5,255 nucleotides of DNA from Alphaproteobacteria bacterium (GCA_024408895.1 JAKSUO010000085.1:1-5255); one strand, 5' to 3'. Numbered from the stretch's first letter, positions 1 to 5,255 are shown. Notes: generated by a model not told the origin, from the letters alone. Program-made: numbers and translations.

Positions 1-647
1 CTGCCTAGTTGGAAAGGGCCGTAAGAAAGACGAATAAGACGGGCGACCTCCAAACCGACAGACTTCATCAGCTTGCGAATTTCTCGGTTTTTCCCTTCAC
101 ATAATGTGATTGAAAGCCACGCATTGGTGCCGTTTTGGCTTTCAATTTCAATTTTAACCGGGCCGTATTGCACACCGTCAACAATTGCTCCTTTGGCTAA
201 TTCGGCTAATTTGCGCTTATCGGCATAACCATGAACACGCACCTTATAGCGTCGGCTCCATCCGTTTGACGGCAATTCCAACCGGCGTGACAATTCACCG
301 CTGTTTGTGAGAAGCAACAAACCTTCCGAGTTTAAATCCAACCGACCAATACTGATGACACGCGGCATTCCTGCCGGAAGATTATCAAACACGGTCGGAC
401 GGTTGTCGGTGTCTTTGTGGGTGGTAACCAAACCGGATGGTTTATGGTATAGCCATAGCCGTGTTTGTTCTATTTGCGGCAGTTTTTCGCCATCCAACAA
501 AATTTTTTCCGTACCATCTACATTGAACGCCGGTGTGATGACAAGTTCGCCGTTAACACTTACACGTTGCTGTTTAATGAGCTCTTCTGCCTCTCGGCGT
601 GAACATACACCGCTGCGAGCGATAAATTTTGCAATTCGTTCAGTCAT
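1..647 (-). CDS. rluB: 23S rRNA pseudouridine synthase, RluB/RsuA family (3' end cut by window edge)
   Basis: Converts a uridine to pseudouridine in ribosomal RNA; the RluB type acts on helix 89 of 23S rRNA. 215 codons are visible, reading leftward from ATG at 647, with no stop before the window edge. Residues about 2-47 form an S4 RNA-binding domain (IAKFIARSGVCSRREAEELI, then VSVNG). The catalytic loop is GRLDLNSEGLLLLTN with the nucleophile Asp104, matching the family's GRLDxxTxGLLLLTN. The downstream blocks CEGKNREIRKLM and RLIRLSYGPFQLG are also typical of RsuA/RluB. AGGAAG at 652-657 is its ribosome binding site. It is divergent from tadA. In many alphaproteobacteria rsmD follows this gene, but here that would be outside the window. 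The family call is firm. RluB rather than RluE, RluF or RsuA is inferred from the S4 domain, the GPFQLG ending and the tadA neighbour. Confidence 0.93.
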   Translation of the reverse strand, partial: MTERIAKFIARSGVCSRREAEELIKQQRVSVNGELVITPAFNVDGTEKILLDGEKLPQIEQTRLWLYHKPSGLVTTHKDTDNRPTVFDNLPAGMPRVISIGRLDLNSEGLLLLTNSGELSRRLELPSNGWSRRYKVRVHGYADKRKLAELAKGAIVDGVQYGPVKIEIESQNGTNAWLSITLCEGKNREIRKLMKSVGLEVARLIRLSYGPFQLG

Positions 648-674
648 TTTACTTCCTTTTTTATAAATTACGGA

Positions 675-680
675 TATAAT
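675..680 (+). promoter_or_regulatory. -10 box for tadA in the rluB-tadA divergent spacer
   Basis: A perfect TATAAT lies 29 bases before the tadA ATG. No convincing -35 is seen at 16-18 bp upstream, where the sequence is T-rich (CTTCCT). On the opposite strand, TATTAT (676-681) overlaps it and could serve rluB; the same hexamer is the -10 of the two other leftward promoters in the window. If both are used, the two polymerases would compete for the same site. Confidence 0.55.
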
Positions 681-709
681 AGCGTGAAAATATGAAAAAA
701 AGGTGAACT

Positions 710-1162
710 ATGGATAAAGAACAATATATGCAAAAGGCTTTGCAAGCGGCAAAAATCGCCGCTTCAGAAGACGAAGTTCCGATTGGCGCGGTGATTGTTA
801 ATGCGCAGACAGGCGATATTGTTGCCGTGGCACACAATAAAAGCGCACACGGTGGTGATGCAACGGCGCATGCCGAAATTTTAGCTATTCAGCAGGCTTG
901 TCAAGCATTACATTCAACACGGCTATGGGATATGGATATGTATGTGACTTTAGAACCGTGCACCATGTGTGCGGCGGCCATATCATTTGCGAGAATAAAA
1001 AATCTGTATTTCGGCGCAACCGATGAAAAAGGCGGAGCGGTTGTCAGCGGCGTTAAATTTTATGATGCAACAACTTGCCACCACAAACCTCATTATGAAG
1101 GGGGAATTTGTGCCGAAGAATGTGCTGCATTGTTAAAAAATTTTTTTAAGCAGAAACGTTAA
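710..1162 (+). CDS. tadA: tRNA-specific adenosine deaminase TadA
   Basis: Zinc-dependent deaminase that converts wobble adenosine-34 to inosine in tRNA-Arg(ACG), an essential step in decoding CGN codons. The 150-aa length is normal for the family. The cytidine/deoxycytidylate deaminase-type signature is complete: TAHAEI gives zinc ligand His54 and proton-shuttling Glu56, and EPCTMC gives zinc ligands Cys84 and Cys87. The N-terminal EVPIGAVIV strand and the AHN segment (Asn43) fit TadA. The C-terminal part is the usual helix ending in a basic tail (FFKQKR). AGGTGA at 701-706 precedes the ATG. The gene is divergent from rluB and converges on the patatin gene with only 5 bp between the stops. 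An anticodon-independent nucleoside deaminase is less likely, given the length and the TadA-type PCTMC context. Confidence 0.95.
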   Translation: MDKEQYMQKALQAAKIAASEDEVPIGAVIVNAQTGDIVAVAHNKSAHGGDATAHAEILAIQQACQALHSTRLWDMDMYVTLEPCTMCAAAISFARIKNLYFGATDEKGGAVVSGVKFYDATTCHHKPHYEGGICAEECAALLKNFFKQKR

Positions 1163-1167
1163 AAATT

Positions 1168-2013
1168 TTAAGTGTTTAAAAATTTTTGCATAGCCGGTAA
1201 AGCCGCGAGAGCATCGGAGCGGCCTAGCTCATAAACCTTAGGTTGTGTCGCAGTGTTTTTTTCCATATGACTTATTTTTTCAGAGCGGCTTGGACGAATC
1301 ACAAAAATTTCTCGGTTTTTTTCCATTTGCTCTATGTCTTGCATTTGCGCGTTATACATAATATGACGTTCGGCAATGGCACGAGCAAATTTGGGATAAT
1401 GCCGGTATATCAGTGGGGCTAACCACGCAAGTTTGTTCTTTTTTTTGCGGTATCCGGCATTGCGTGTTTGCACGACCACACATCTATCGTAGCCCATTTT
1501 TTGAAACGCACGAATCGGAACACTGTCACAGATACCGCCATCAAGAAAATCTTGACCGTTAATGTGGCTGATGTGCGAAACAAAAGGCATGGAAGCCGAA
1601 GCTCGCAAATAAGGCATTTTTTCGCGTAGCTCTTCGCAAAGAATATATTCAGCTTTACCAGTTTGCAAATTACTGCAAGTTACATAAAATTTTGTCGGAG
1701 ACTGTTCAAAAGTTTTATGATCAAAAGGAAACAATTTTTCCGGAAGCTCGTGATAACAAAATTGTTCGCCGACCATATTGCCGGTGGTAAGCCACGAATA
1801 ATAGCTCATATAACGTTTGTCGTTTGCGTATTTTAGTGTGTAAGCTATGCTTCGTCCGTGTTGTTTTGAAACAAAAGCACACCCGTGTATGGCACCGGCG
1901 GAAACACCGATAACTCCGTCAAACGTTATGCCGTTTTCCAGAAAAACATCCAAAACACCGGCTGTATAAATGGCACGATGAGCGCCGCCTTCCAAAATTA
2001 AGCCGGTTTTCAT
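1168..2013 (-). CDS. patatin-like phospholipase family protein
   Basis: Predicted lipid acyl hydrolase of the patatin family, using a Ser-Asp catalytic dyad. The protein is 281 aa from the ATG at 2013. EGGAHR (8-13) is the glycine-rich oxyanion-hole segment, GVSAG (36-40) is the nucleophile elbow with Ser38, and FLDGG (156-160) carries the catalytic Asp158. The layout resembles E. coli YjjU and related single-domain bacterial patatins, with about 100 C-terminal residues of basic and helical character after the core. There is no signal peptide, so it is probably cytosolic or peripheral to the membrane. An open frame extends upstream to 2103, but that stretch overlaps the preceding gene. The ATG at 2013 forms an ATGA overlap with that gene's stop and has GGGG at 2018-2021 as a ribosome binding site. 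It is the second gene of a two-gene operon, so translational coupling is likely. The substrate cannot be read from sequence. Confidence 0.9.
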   Translation of the reverse strand: MKTGLILEGGAHRAIYTAGVLDVFLENGITFDGVIGVSAGAIHGCAFVSKQHGRSIAYTLKYANDKRYMSYYSWLTTGNMVGEQFCYHELPEKLFPFDHKTFEQSPTKFYVTCSNLQTGKAEYILCEELREKMPYLRASASMPFVSHISHINGQDFLDGGICDSVPIRAFQKMGYDRCVVVQTRNAGYRKKKNKLAWLAPLIYRHYPKFARAIAERHIMYNAQMQDIEQMEKNREIFVIRPSRSEKISHMEKNTATQPKVYELGRSDALAALPAMQKFLNT

Positions 2014-2555
2014 TGTACCCCGCAGGTAACAATATGGTTTTCCGATTGTGCGGCAATAAATTCCGGTGTGAAATTTTCCTGTTTTCCATCTTGATTTTTG
2101 CAAGAGCCTTTTTCTAACATACCGTTTTTGTAGCGCATCCGTCCGAGTAGCTTGCCTTGATCGTCATATATATCCACCTGACCATGCAGCAATCCGTCTT
2201 TGTAGTGCGCACTTATTTTAATTCCGCCGGTGGAATAATATATTTTGTCTATTCCGTTTTTTATGCCTTGTTTGAAATAAGCACGTTCCAATTCTTTGCC
2301 TTTTTCATCAAAGAAAGTTGTCAGACCGTCCCGATATCCTTTTACATAATTTTCTATGCTGATATAGTGCCCGTTCAATTCGCGAATTCTTTTCCCGTTA
2401 AGCGGTTTACCTTTTTCATTCAAACAGAAAATCAGACCGTCAGATTCGTGTCTGCATTGATAATTTTTCTGTTCATCTTTTTTTCCGGCAGAAGCATTTT
2501 GCAATCCGCTCAGAGTTATTCCGATAATCAAGACAAAAAAATATATTTTCTTCAT
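2010..2555 (-). CDS. secreted MORN_2 / YwqK-like repeat protein
   Basis: Exported 181-aa protein. Residues 1-23 are a Sec signal peptide: MKK, a hydrophobic core, then cleavage after ASA (21-23). Residues about 70-150 hold three to four MORN_2-type repeats of 22-25 aa, each starting with Tyr and a Gly turn: YVKGYRDG (70-77), YFKQGIKNG (93-101), YKDGLLHG (118-125) and YKNGML (142-147). These are the repeats of the YwqK family, described in Bacillus as an antitoxin/immunity partner, though most members have no tested function. The mature part has four cysteines (34, 44, 152, 178), so periplasmic disulfides are possible. The start at 2555 is chosen over the in-frame ATG at 2603 because it gives a clean signal peptide, has GGAG (2563-2566) seven bases upstream, and lies downstream of the promoter. 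First gene of the operon with the patatin lipase. A role as an immunity or envelope protein is speculative. Confidence 0.82.
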   Translation of the reverse strand: MKKIYFFVLIIGITLSGLQNASAGKKDEQKNYQCRHESDGLIFCLNEKGKPLNGKRIRELNGHYISIENYVKGYRDGLTTFFDEKGKELERAYFKQGIKNGIDKIYYSTGGIKISAHYKDGLLHGQVDIYDDQGKLLGRMRYKNGMLEKGSCKNQDGKQENFTPEFIAAQSENHIVTCGVQ

Positions 2556-2575
2556 TTCAAATCTCCATAAGTTAC

Positions 2576-2603
2576 ATAATAGGTTGAAAAATTTAATTTT
2601 CAA
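2576..2603 (-). promoter_or_regulatory. promoter of the MORN-patatin operon
   Basis: Reading leftward: TTGAAA at 2603-2598, a 16-bp gap, then TATTAT at 2581-2576. The ATG follows 20 bases after the -10. The same -10 and 16-bp gap recur in the promoter of the other leftward gene (4119-4146). The -35 lies within a 7-bp inverted repeat. Confidence 0.6.
2584..2603. repeat. inverted repeat overlapping the leftward -35 (possible operator)
   Basis: TTGAAAA (2584-2590) and TTTTCAA (2597-2603) are perfect inverted arms with a 6-bp spacer. The arms match the half-sites of the 16-bp palindrome in the paralogous spacer (4148-4163). In an A/T-rich spacer this could be chance. Confidence 0.35.
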
Positions 2604-2684
2604 GCAGTTTTTTGCAGTGAACCGAAACCTGAAAAAATTAATAAAAAATTAAGAAAAAATATACGGAAATTACGAAAAAAATGC

Positions 2685-2713
2685 TTGAATGTGACAAAAA
2701 AATATGCTACGAT
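2685..2713 (+). promoter_or_regulatory. promoter of the first paralog
   Basis: TTGAAT (2685-2690), a 17-bp gap, then TACGAT (2708-2713) preceded by TGC, giving an extended -10. The equivalent site before the second paralog has the same geometry (4198-4226), which strengthens both calls. Confidence 0.6.
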
Positions 2714-2729
2714 GAATACAAATGAAGAA

Positions 2730-2735
2730 AGGTGA
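2730..2735 (+). promoter_or_regulatory. ribosome binding site that fixes the start of the first paralog
   Basis: AGGTGA, five bases before the ATG at 2741. An in-frame GTG at 2732 lies inside this site and so is unlikely to be the start. The second paralog has GGTGA at 4246-4250 with the same 5-base spacing to its ATG. Confidence 0.7.
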
Positions 2736-2740
2736 GCGAT

Positions 2741-3712
2741 ATGACCAGTAAAGAAGACATTTTAGCACGTGCCAAAAAAATTAAGGCAGCCGGAATCAAA
2801 AGGAAAGTAAAAGAAAAGCTTTACATGCCGCCTGTAGTCAGAAGGCTTATTACAACGTCTCTTATTGTTACCGGTGCGTTGGGTATAAAAGGTCAGACTG
2901 AGGATATTCAGGATCAAGTGAGTCAAACTGTAACAACAACTTATGATGCTTTCAAAAATGACATGATTAATAATCGTGTGTCTTTTTTGCAAACGCTGGA
3001 TTCTCTGGCAAGAGAACGCGTCGATGTAATGAGCCGAGCTGAAAAAAGCAGAAATGTTCGTAACGCTTTAAATCAAATATTCGGTAAGGAAAATGTTCCG
3101 GCAGCTTGCTACAGATACTATTGCGGGTTTGCGGGGTTTAATACCATTCGTGATGCGGCTGAAGCGACAGGGCATCCGGAAATTGTTGAGTTTCTTAATT
3201 CTACTCTCACCAATCAGAATTACTGTCCTTCTATTATAAGCGATTTGGATGCGGCATGCAGAAAACTGAAAGTTGATAATCCGAAAGGTTTGACGGCTGC
3301 TCAGTATATAGAAAAAGATTTGGCGGATGAACGCGTTGGTATTGGGGTATATGCTTGCGTTATTCCCAGTTCAAGAAACAGCAGCAGTGGAAAGCACTTT
3401 ATATTTATTGCGCCTGCGTTGAACCAAAACGGAGAGGTTATGCGTGATGAAAAAGGCCGGGCTATTTTGTGGGAATATAGTTTTAATTCCAACCATGTTT
3501 CTATGATTACGGGAAACTTTAAGCCTTTAGCAATGACTAATTTGAATCAAGTCAGTGAAAAAAGAAAAGAAGTTGATTTGTTGATGGCATGGATGGAAAT
3601 GAACAAGGATAAAGTTTATAGTCCGATTGATGTGGAAGAAAAGTTGGCAAAAGCTGAGCGTGTTAACGCTCCTAACAGTATGTATAAGCCTATTGAGGGT
3701 CGTGTACATTAG
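2741..3712 (+). CDS. unrecognised exported or membrane-anchored protein, possible C39-like cysteine peptidase fold (paralog 1)
   Basis: I do not recognise the family. The 323-aa protein begins with a basic, helical stretch (1-35), then VRRLITTSLIVTGALGIKGQ (33-52). That is a twin-Arg followed by a short hydrophobic segment that could be an export signal or a membrane anchor. Residues about 60-115 look helical. The conserved core follows: YYCGFAGFNTIRD (126-138), NQNYCPSI (158-165), GVYACVI (202-208), HFIFIAPAL (219-227) and a WEYSFNSNHV block (244-253). A Cys-Gly-x-Ala at the start of a helix with a later His-led strand resembles the order in C39/papain-like peptidases, which would make Cys128 and His219 the catalytic pair. 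The usual upstream oxyanion Gln is not seen. The next rightward gene is a clear paralog. It is divergent from the MORN-patatin operon and ends before a strong terminator. That it is a real gene is well supported; the peptidase idea is inference. Confidence 0.85.
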   Translation: MTSKEDILARAKKIKAAGIKRKVKEKLYMPPVVRRLITTSLIVTGALGIKGQTEDIQDQVSQTVTTTYDAFKNDMINNRVSFLQTLDSLARERVDVMSRAEKSRNVRNALNQIFGKENVPAACYRYYCGFAGFNTIRDAAEATGHPEIVEFLNSTLTNQNYCPSIISDLDAACRKLKVDNPKGLTAAQYIEKDLADERVGIGVYACVIPSSRNSSSGKHFIFIAPALNQNGEVMRDEKGRAILWEYSFNSNHVSMITGNFKPLAMTNLNQVSEKRKEVDLLMAWMEMNKDKVYSPIDVEEKLAKAERVNAPNSMYKPIEGRVH

Positions 3713-3739
3713 GAGCAGAATGTTTTGATGATGTATAAA

Positions 3740-3769
3740 AAACGCCCTGTCAATAAAGGCAGGGCGTTT
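3740..3769. terminator. bidirectional rho-independent terminator
   Basis: A perfect 10-bp stem, AAACGCCCTG (3740-3749) with CAGGGCGTTT (3760-3769), and a 10-base loop. On the leftward strand the stem runs directly into six T's, a strong terminator for the 101-aa gene. On the rightward strand the tail is looser (GTTTATTTAG) but T-rich, and it serves paralog 1, whose stop is 28 bases before the stem. Confidence 0.9.
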
Positions 3770-3791
3770 AGTTTATTTAGCTTTAACTGTT

Positions 3792-4097
3792 TCAGCAAGC
3801 ATTTATACAGCCGAAACTCCAAGCCACTCTGGCAGAGCAAATTCTCTGGAAGGCTTCAACTTTTTCAAGCTGTGCCCAAGAAATGCTCGGCAGTTTCAAA
3901 ATCTCTTTTATGCATGCCGGTACATGAGTTTTTTTGCCGAACAAGTCGACCAACTCAAGGTTTGCAAACACCGGAGTGCCGTCATACCTCTCGAAATCGG
4001 CTATCACGGTGCCCTCATCGTTTTCAAAGAAATCGAATCTGAGCGGTTCACCATCTTCCGCTTCGCAGCGGAGAACAAACAGCAATATTTTCTTCAT
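3792..4097 (-). CDS. small acidic, cysteine-containing protein of unknown function
   Basis: I do not recognise this 101-aa protein. It starts MKKILLFVL, a short hydrophobic run that ends at Arg-Cys, too short for an ordinary signal peptide. Residues 12-52 are strongly acidic (EAEDGEP, ENDEGT, LELVDL). The C-terminal half is more mixed, and Cys occurs at 11, 62, 87, 97 and 101. Support for a real gene: GGAG at 4105-4108 seven bases before ATG, a TTGCTT-16-TATTAT promoter, and a strong terminator shortly after the stop on the same strand. Upstream DNA and the first four codons match the MORN protein gene, but the bodies are unrelated. Its base composition looks less A-rich than the neighbours by eye, which may mean a different origin. 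It could be a small partner or immunity protein for the adjacent paralog family, or a decayed gene with a fused 5' end. Confidence 0.68.
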   Translation of the reverse strand: MKKILLFVLRCEAEDGEPLRFDFFENDEGTVIADFERYDGTPVFANLELVDLFGKKTHVPACIKEILKLPSISWAQLEKVEAFQRICSARVAWSFGCINAC

Positions 4098-4110
4098 TTC
4101 AAATCTCCAT
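4085..4110. repeat. 26-bp direct copy of the MORN gene's 5' end (partner at 2543-2568)
   Basis: These 26 bases are identical to 2543-2568. In both places they span the ribosome binding site, the 7-base spacer and the start through codon 4 of a leftward gene. Identity falls away on both sides, although the -10 hexamer and its spacing are also conserved upstream. This is the clearest DNA-level trace of the module duplication on the leftward side. Confidence 0.85.
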
Positions 4111-4118
4111 TGATTGCA

Positions 4119-4146
4119 ATAATAGAATTAAAATTTAAACAAGCAA
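4119..4146 (-). promoter_or_regulatory. promoter of the 101-aa gene
   Basis: Reading leftward: TTGCTT at 4146-4141, a 16-bp gap, then TATTAT at 4124-4119, with the ATG 21 bases further on. It has the same geometry as the MORN-operon promoter, and the two sites are evidently related by duplication. Confidence 0.55.
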
Positions 4147-4147
4147 T

Positions 4148-4163
4148 TTTTCAAGCTTGAAAA
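4148..4163. repeat. 16-bp perfect palindrome in the divergent spacer (possible operator)
   Basis: TTTTCAAGCTTGAAAA is perfectly self-complementary. It sits between the two divergent promoters, one base upstream of the leftward -35. The paralogous spacer carries the same half-sites as a spaced inverted repeat (2584-2603). It could bind a dimeric regulator acting on both genes, but no regulator gene is in the window. Confidence 0.4.
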
Positions 4164-4197
4164 TTTAGTGAAAATATACATAAATTCAAAAAAATAC

Positions 4198-4226
4198 TTG
4201 ACTTGGACAAAAGTAAGTGTTATGCT
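4198..4226 (+). promoter_or_regulatory. promoter of the second paralog
   Basis: TTGACT (4198-4203), a 17-bp gap, then TATGCT (4221-4226) preceded by TGT, giving an extended -10. The sequence and spacing are close to the sigma-70 consensus and parallel the promoter of paralog 1. The ATG is 29 bases after the -10. Confidence 0.7.
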
Positions 4227-4255
4227 TGACATAACAACAATAAATGGTGAAGAAT

Positions 4256-5255
4256 ATGACAGGCCAGGAAAATAATACAAAACAAGACACAGAGTCTAAA
4301 AGTATTTGGAATAGAATGAAAAAAATTTATATGTCTCCCGCGGTTAGAAGGCTTATTACCACAACGCTCATTGTTGCCGGTGCATTTAGTGTGAAAGGAC
4401 AAAATAAGGCGGATACAGAGCAACCGGAAGAAGCGATAAAGACAACATATGTCGCTTATAAAAACGATATGATGAACAGACGTGTGTTTTTTTTGAAGAT
4501 TTTAGATGCCTTGACCAGAAAACGCGTTGAATTATTGCAAAAAGCGGAAAAAAATAGAAACCTTTACACAACATTAAATACCATCTTCGATAAAAAAGCA
4601 CCAGCACTTTATTGTGGATTTGCAGGGTTTAATACCATTCGTGATGCAGCTGAAACAGCCGGACTTTGGGAAGTTGTTGGTTTTATAAAAGGTCTTACCA
4701 ATCAGAACTATTGTCCTACCATTAAAAAAGATTTGGAAAAGGCCTACAAAAAACTAAAAATTGATAATCCTAAAGGTTTGACGGTTTCTCAGCGTATAGA
4801 AAAAGATTTGAAAGATGAACGTTGCGGAATGGGGGTGTATGCGTGTGTTGTTTATGGCCCTAGAAATCGTAACAGCAGACAACATTTTGTGTTTATTGCA
4901 CCTGCATTAGATGCAAATGGTAAAGTTATGCGTGATAAAAAAGGCCGGGTTATTTTGTGGGAATATAGTTTTAATTCCAACCATGTTTCTATGATTACGG
5001 GAAACTTTAAGCCTTTAGCAATGGCTAATTTGAATCAGATCAGCGAAGAAGGTAATGCCGTTGACTTGTTGAGTAACTGGATTGAAAAGAATCCAAATAA
5101 AATATATAATATGATGAATTCGCTAAATGAAAATACATTGGCTCGCGATATTGATAACAAAGATAATAAAAACAATGACGAGGCCAGAGTAAATATTAAT
5201 GTTAAAGACGGTGATGATGCAAAGACCGATGGAAATAATAATAGCAATGACAATA
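4256..5255 (+). CDS. unrecognised exported or membrane-anchored protein, possible C39-like cysteine peptidase fold (paralog 2, 3' end outside window)
   Basis: 333 codons are visible and no stop is reached. It is a tandem paralog of the 323-aa gene upstream. Shared in the same order: the VRRLITT plus hydrophobic segment (30-48), ALYCGFAGFNTIRD (117-130), NQNYCPTI (150-156), GVYACVV (193-199), HFVFIAPAL (210-218) and the WEYSFNSNHV block (235-244). Candidate catalytic residues are Cys120 and His210, 90 residues apart (91 in paralog 1). The His-to-Glu spacing (26) is identical in both. The first 24 residues differ from paralog 1, and the tail after about 284 is different: polar, rich in Asn and Asp (KDNKNNDE, DGNNNSNDN) and probably disordered. 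The ATG at 4256 is preferred over an in-frame ATG at 4244 because GGTGA (4246-4250) sits five bases before it, as in paralog 1. Divergent from the 101-aa gene. Function unknown. Confidence 0.85.
   Translation, partial: MTGQENNTKQDTESKSIWNRMKKIYMSPAVRRLITTTLIVAGAFSVKGQNKADTEQPEEAIKTTYVAYKNDMMNRRVFFLKILDALTRKRVELLQKAEKNRNLYTTLNTIFDKKAPALYCGFAGFNTIRDAAETAGLWEVVGFIKGLTNQNYCPTIKKDLEKAYKKLKIDNPKGLTVSQRIEKDLKDERCGMGVYACVVYGPRNRNSRQHFVFIAPALDANGKVMRDKKGRVILWEYSFNSNHVSMITGNFKPLAMANLNQISEEGNAVDLLSNWIEKNPNKIYNMMNSLNENTLARDIDNKDNKNNDEARVNINVKDGDDAKTDGNNNSNDN

Noticed and set aside
307..666. 119-codon rightward open frame
   Set aside because: It lies antisense to the pseudouridine synthase, whose S4 and catalytic motifs are clear; its own translation resembles no family and is rich in Ser and Arg.
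1141..1187. A/T-only inverted repeats between tadA and the patatin gene as a terminator
   Set aside because: TTAAAAATTTT-type arms can pair, but there is no GC in the stem and they overlap both stop codons; too weak to call.
2014..2103. Upstream extension of the patatin gene to an ATG at 2103
   Set aside because: The 30 extra residues overlap the MORN gene and have no patatin similarity; the family start MKTGLILEGG fits the ATG at 2013.
2157..2570. 137-codon rightward open frame opposite the MORN gene
   Set aside because: It is a hydrophobic Phe/Ile-rich shadow of the MORN gene, with no ribosome binding site of note.
2556..2603. Upstream extension of the MORN gene to an ATG at 2603
   Set aside because: It would start at the -35 of its own promoter and put 16 residues before a clean signal peptide.
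3725..4042. 105-codon rightward open frame after paralog 1
   Set aside because: It runs through the terminator hairpin and lies antisense to the better-supported 101-aa gene.
4220..4607. Leftward open frames of 67 and 73 codons inside paralog 2
   Set aside because: Both are shadows of the conserved paralog reading frame and encode no recognisable motif.

Overview
The window looks like chromosome from an AT-rich alphaproteobacterium, probably host- or gut-associated. The basis is inference: rluB divergent from tadA with a patatin-type lipase close by is an arrangement I associate with Alphaproteobacteria. Low GC, A/T-rich spacers and tandem copies of an unrecognised exported-looking family suggest a reduced or host-associated lineage. 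No RNA genes, CRISPR arrays, transposases or att sites were seen. No gene-free stretch exceeds about 185 bases.

Region 1 (1-1162) is housekeeping RNA modification. The left end holds a leftward RluB/RsuA-family 23S rRNA pseudouridine synthase, cut by the window edge. Divergent from it, after a 62-bp spacer with a TATAAT box, is tadA, the tRNA adenosine deaminase that makes the wobble inosine.

Region 2 (1168-2603) is a leftward two-gene operon convergent with tadA. It encodes a secreted MORN_2/YwqK-like repeat protein (181 aa), then a patatin-like phospholipase (281 aa). The genes overlap by four bases (ATGA). The promoter, TTGAAA-16-TATTAT, lies just upstream of the first gene.

Region 3 (2543-5255) is the unusual part. 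A divergent module appears twice: a leftward gene starting MKKI, a short double-promoter spacer, and a rightward gene of an unrecognised family. The rightward proteins (323 aa, and 333+ aa running off the window) are clear paralogs. Both have a conserved twin-Arg plus hydrophobic N-terminus, a Cys-Gly-x-Ala-Gly helix start, and a later His-led beta strand that could belong to a papain/C39-like cysteine peptidase fold. The leftward partners share promoter, ribosome binding site and first four codons but have unrelated bodies: MORN repeats in one, an unrecognised acidic, cysteine-containing 101-aa protein in the other. A strong bidirectional terminator closes the first module. A 73-bp tract is identical between the two paralogs although the surrounding sequence has diverged, which suggests recent gene conversion. 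The second paralog has an Asn/Asp-rich tail absent from the first.
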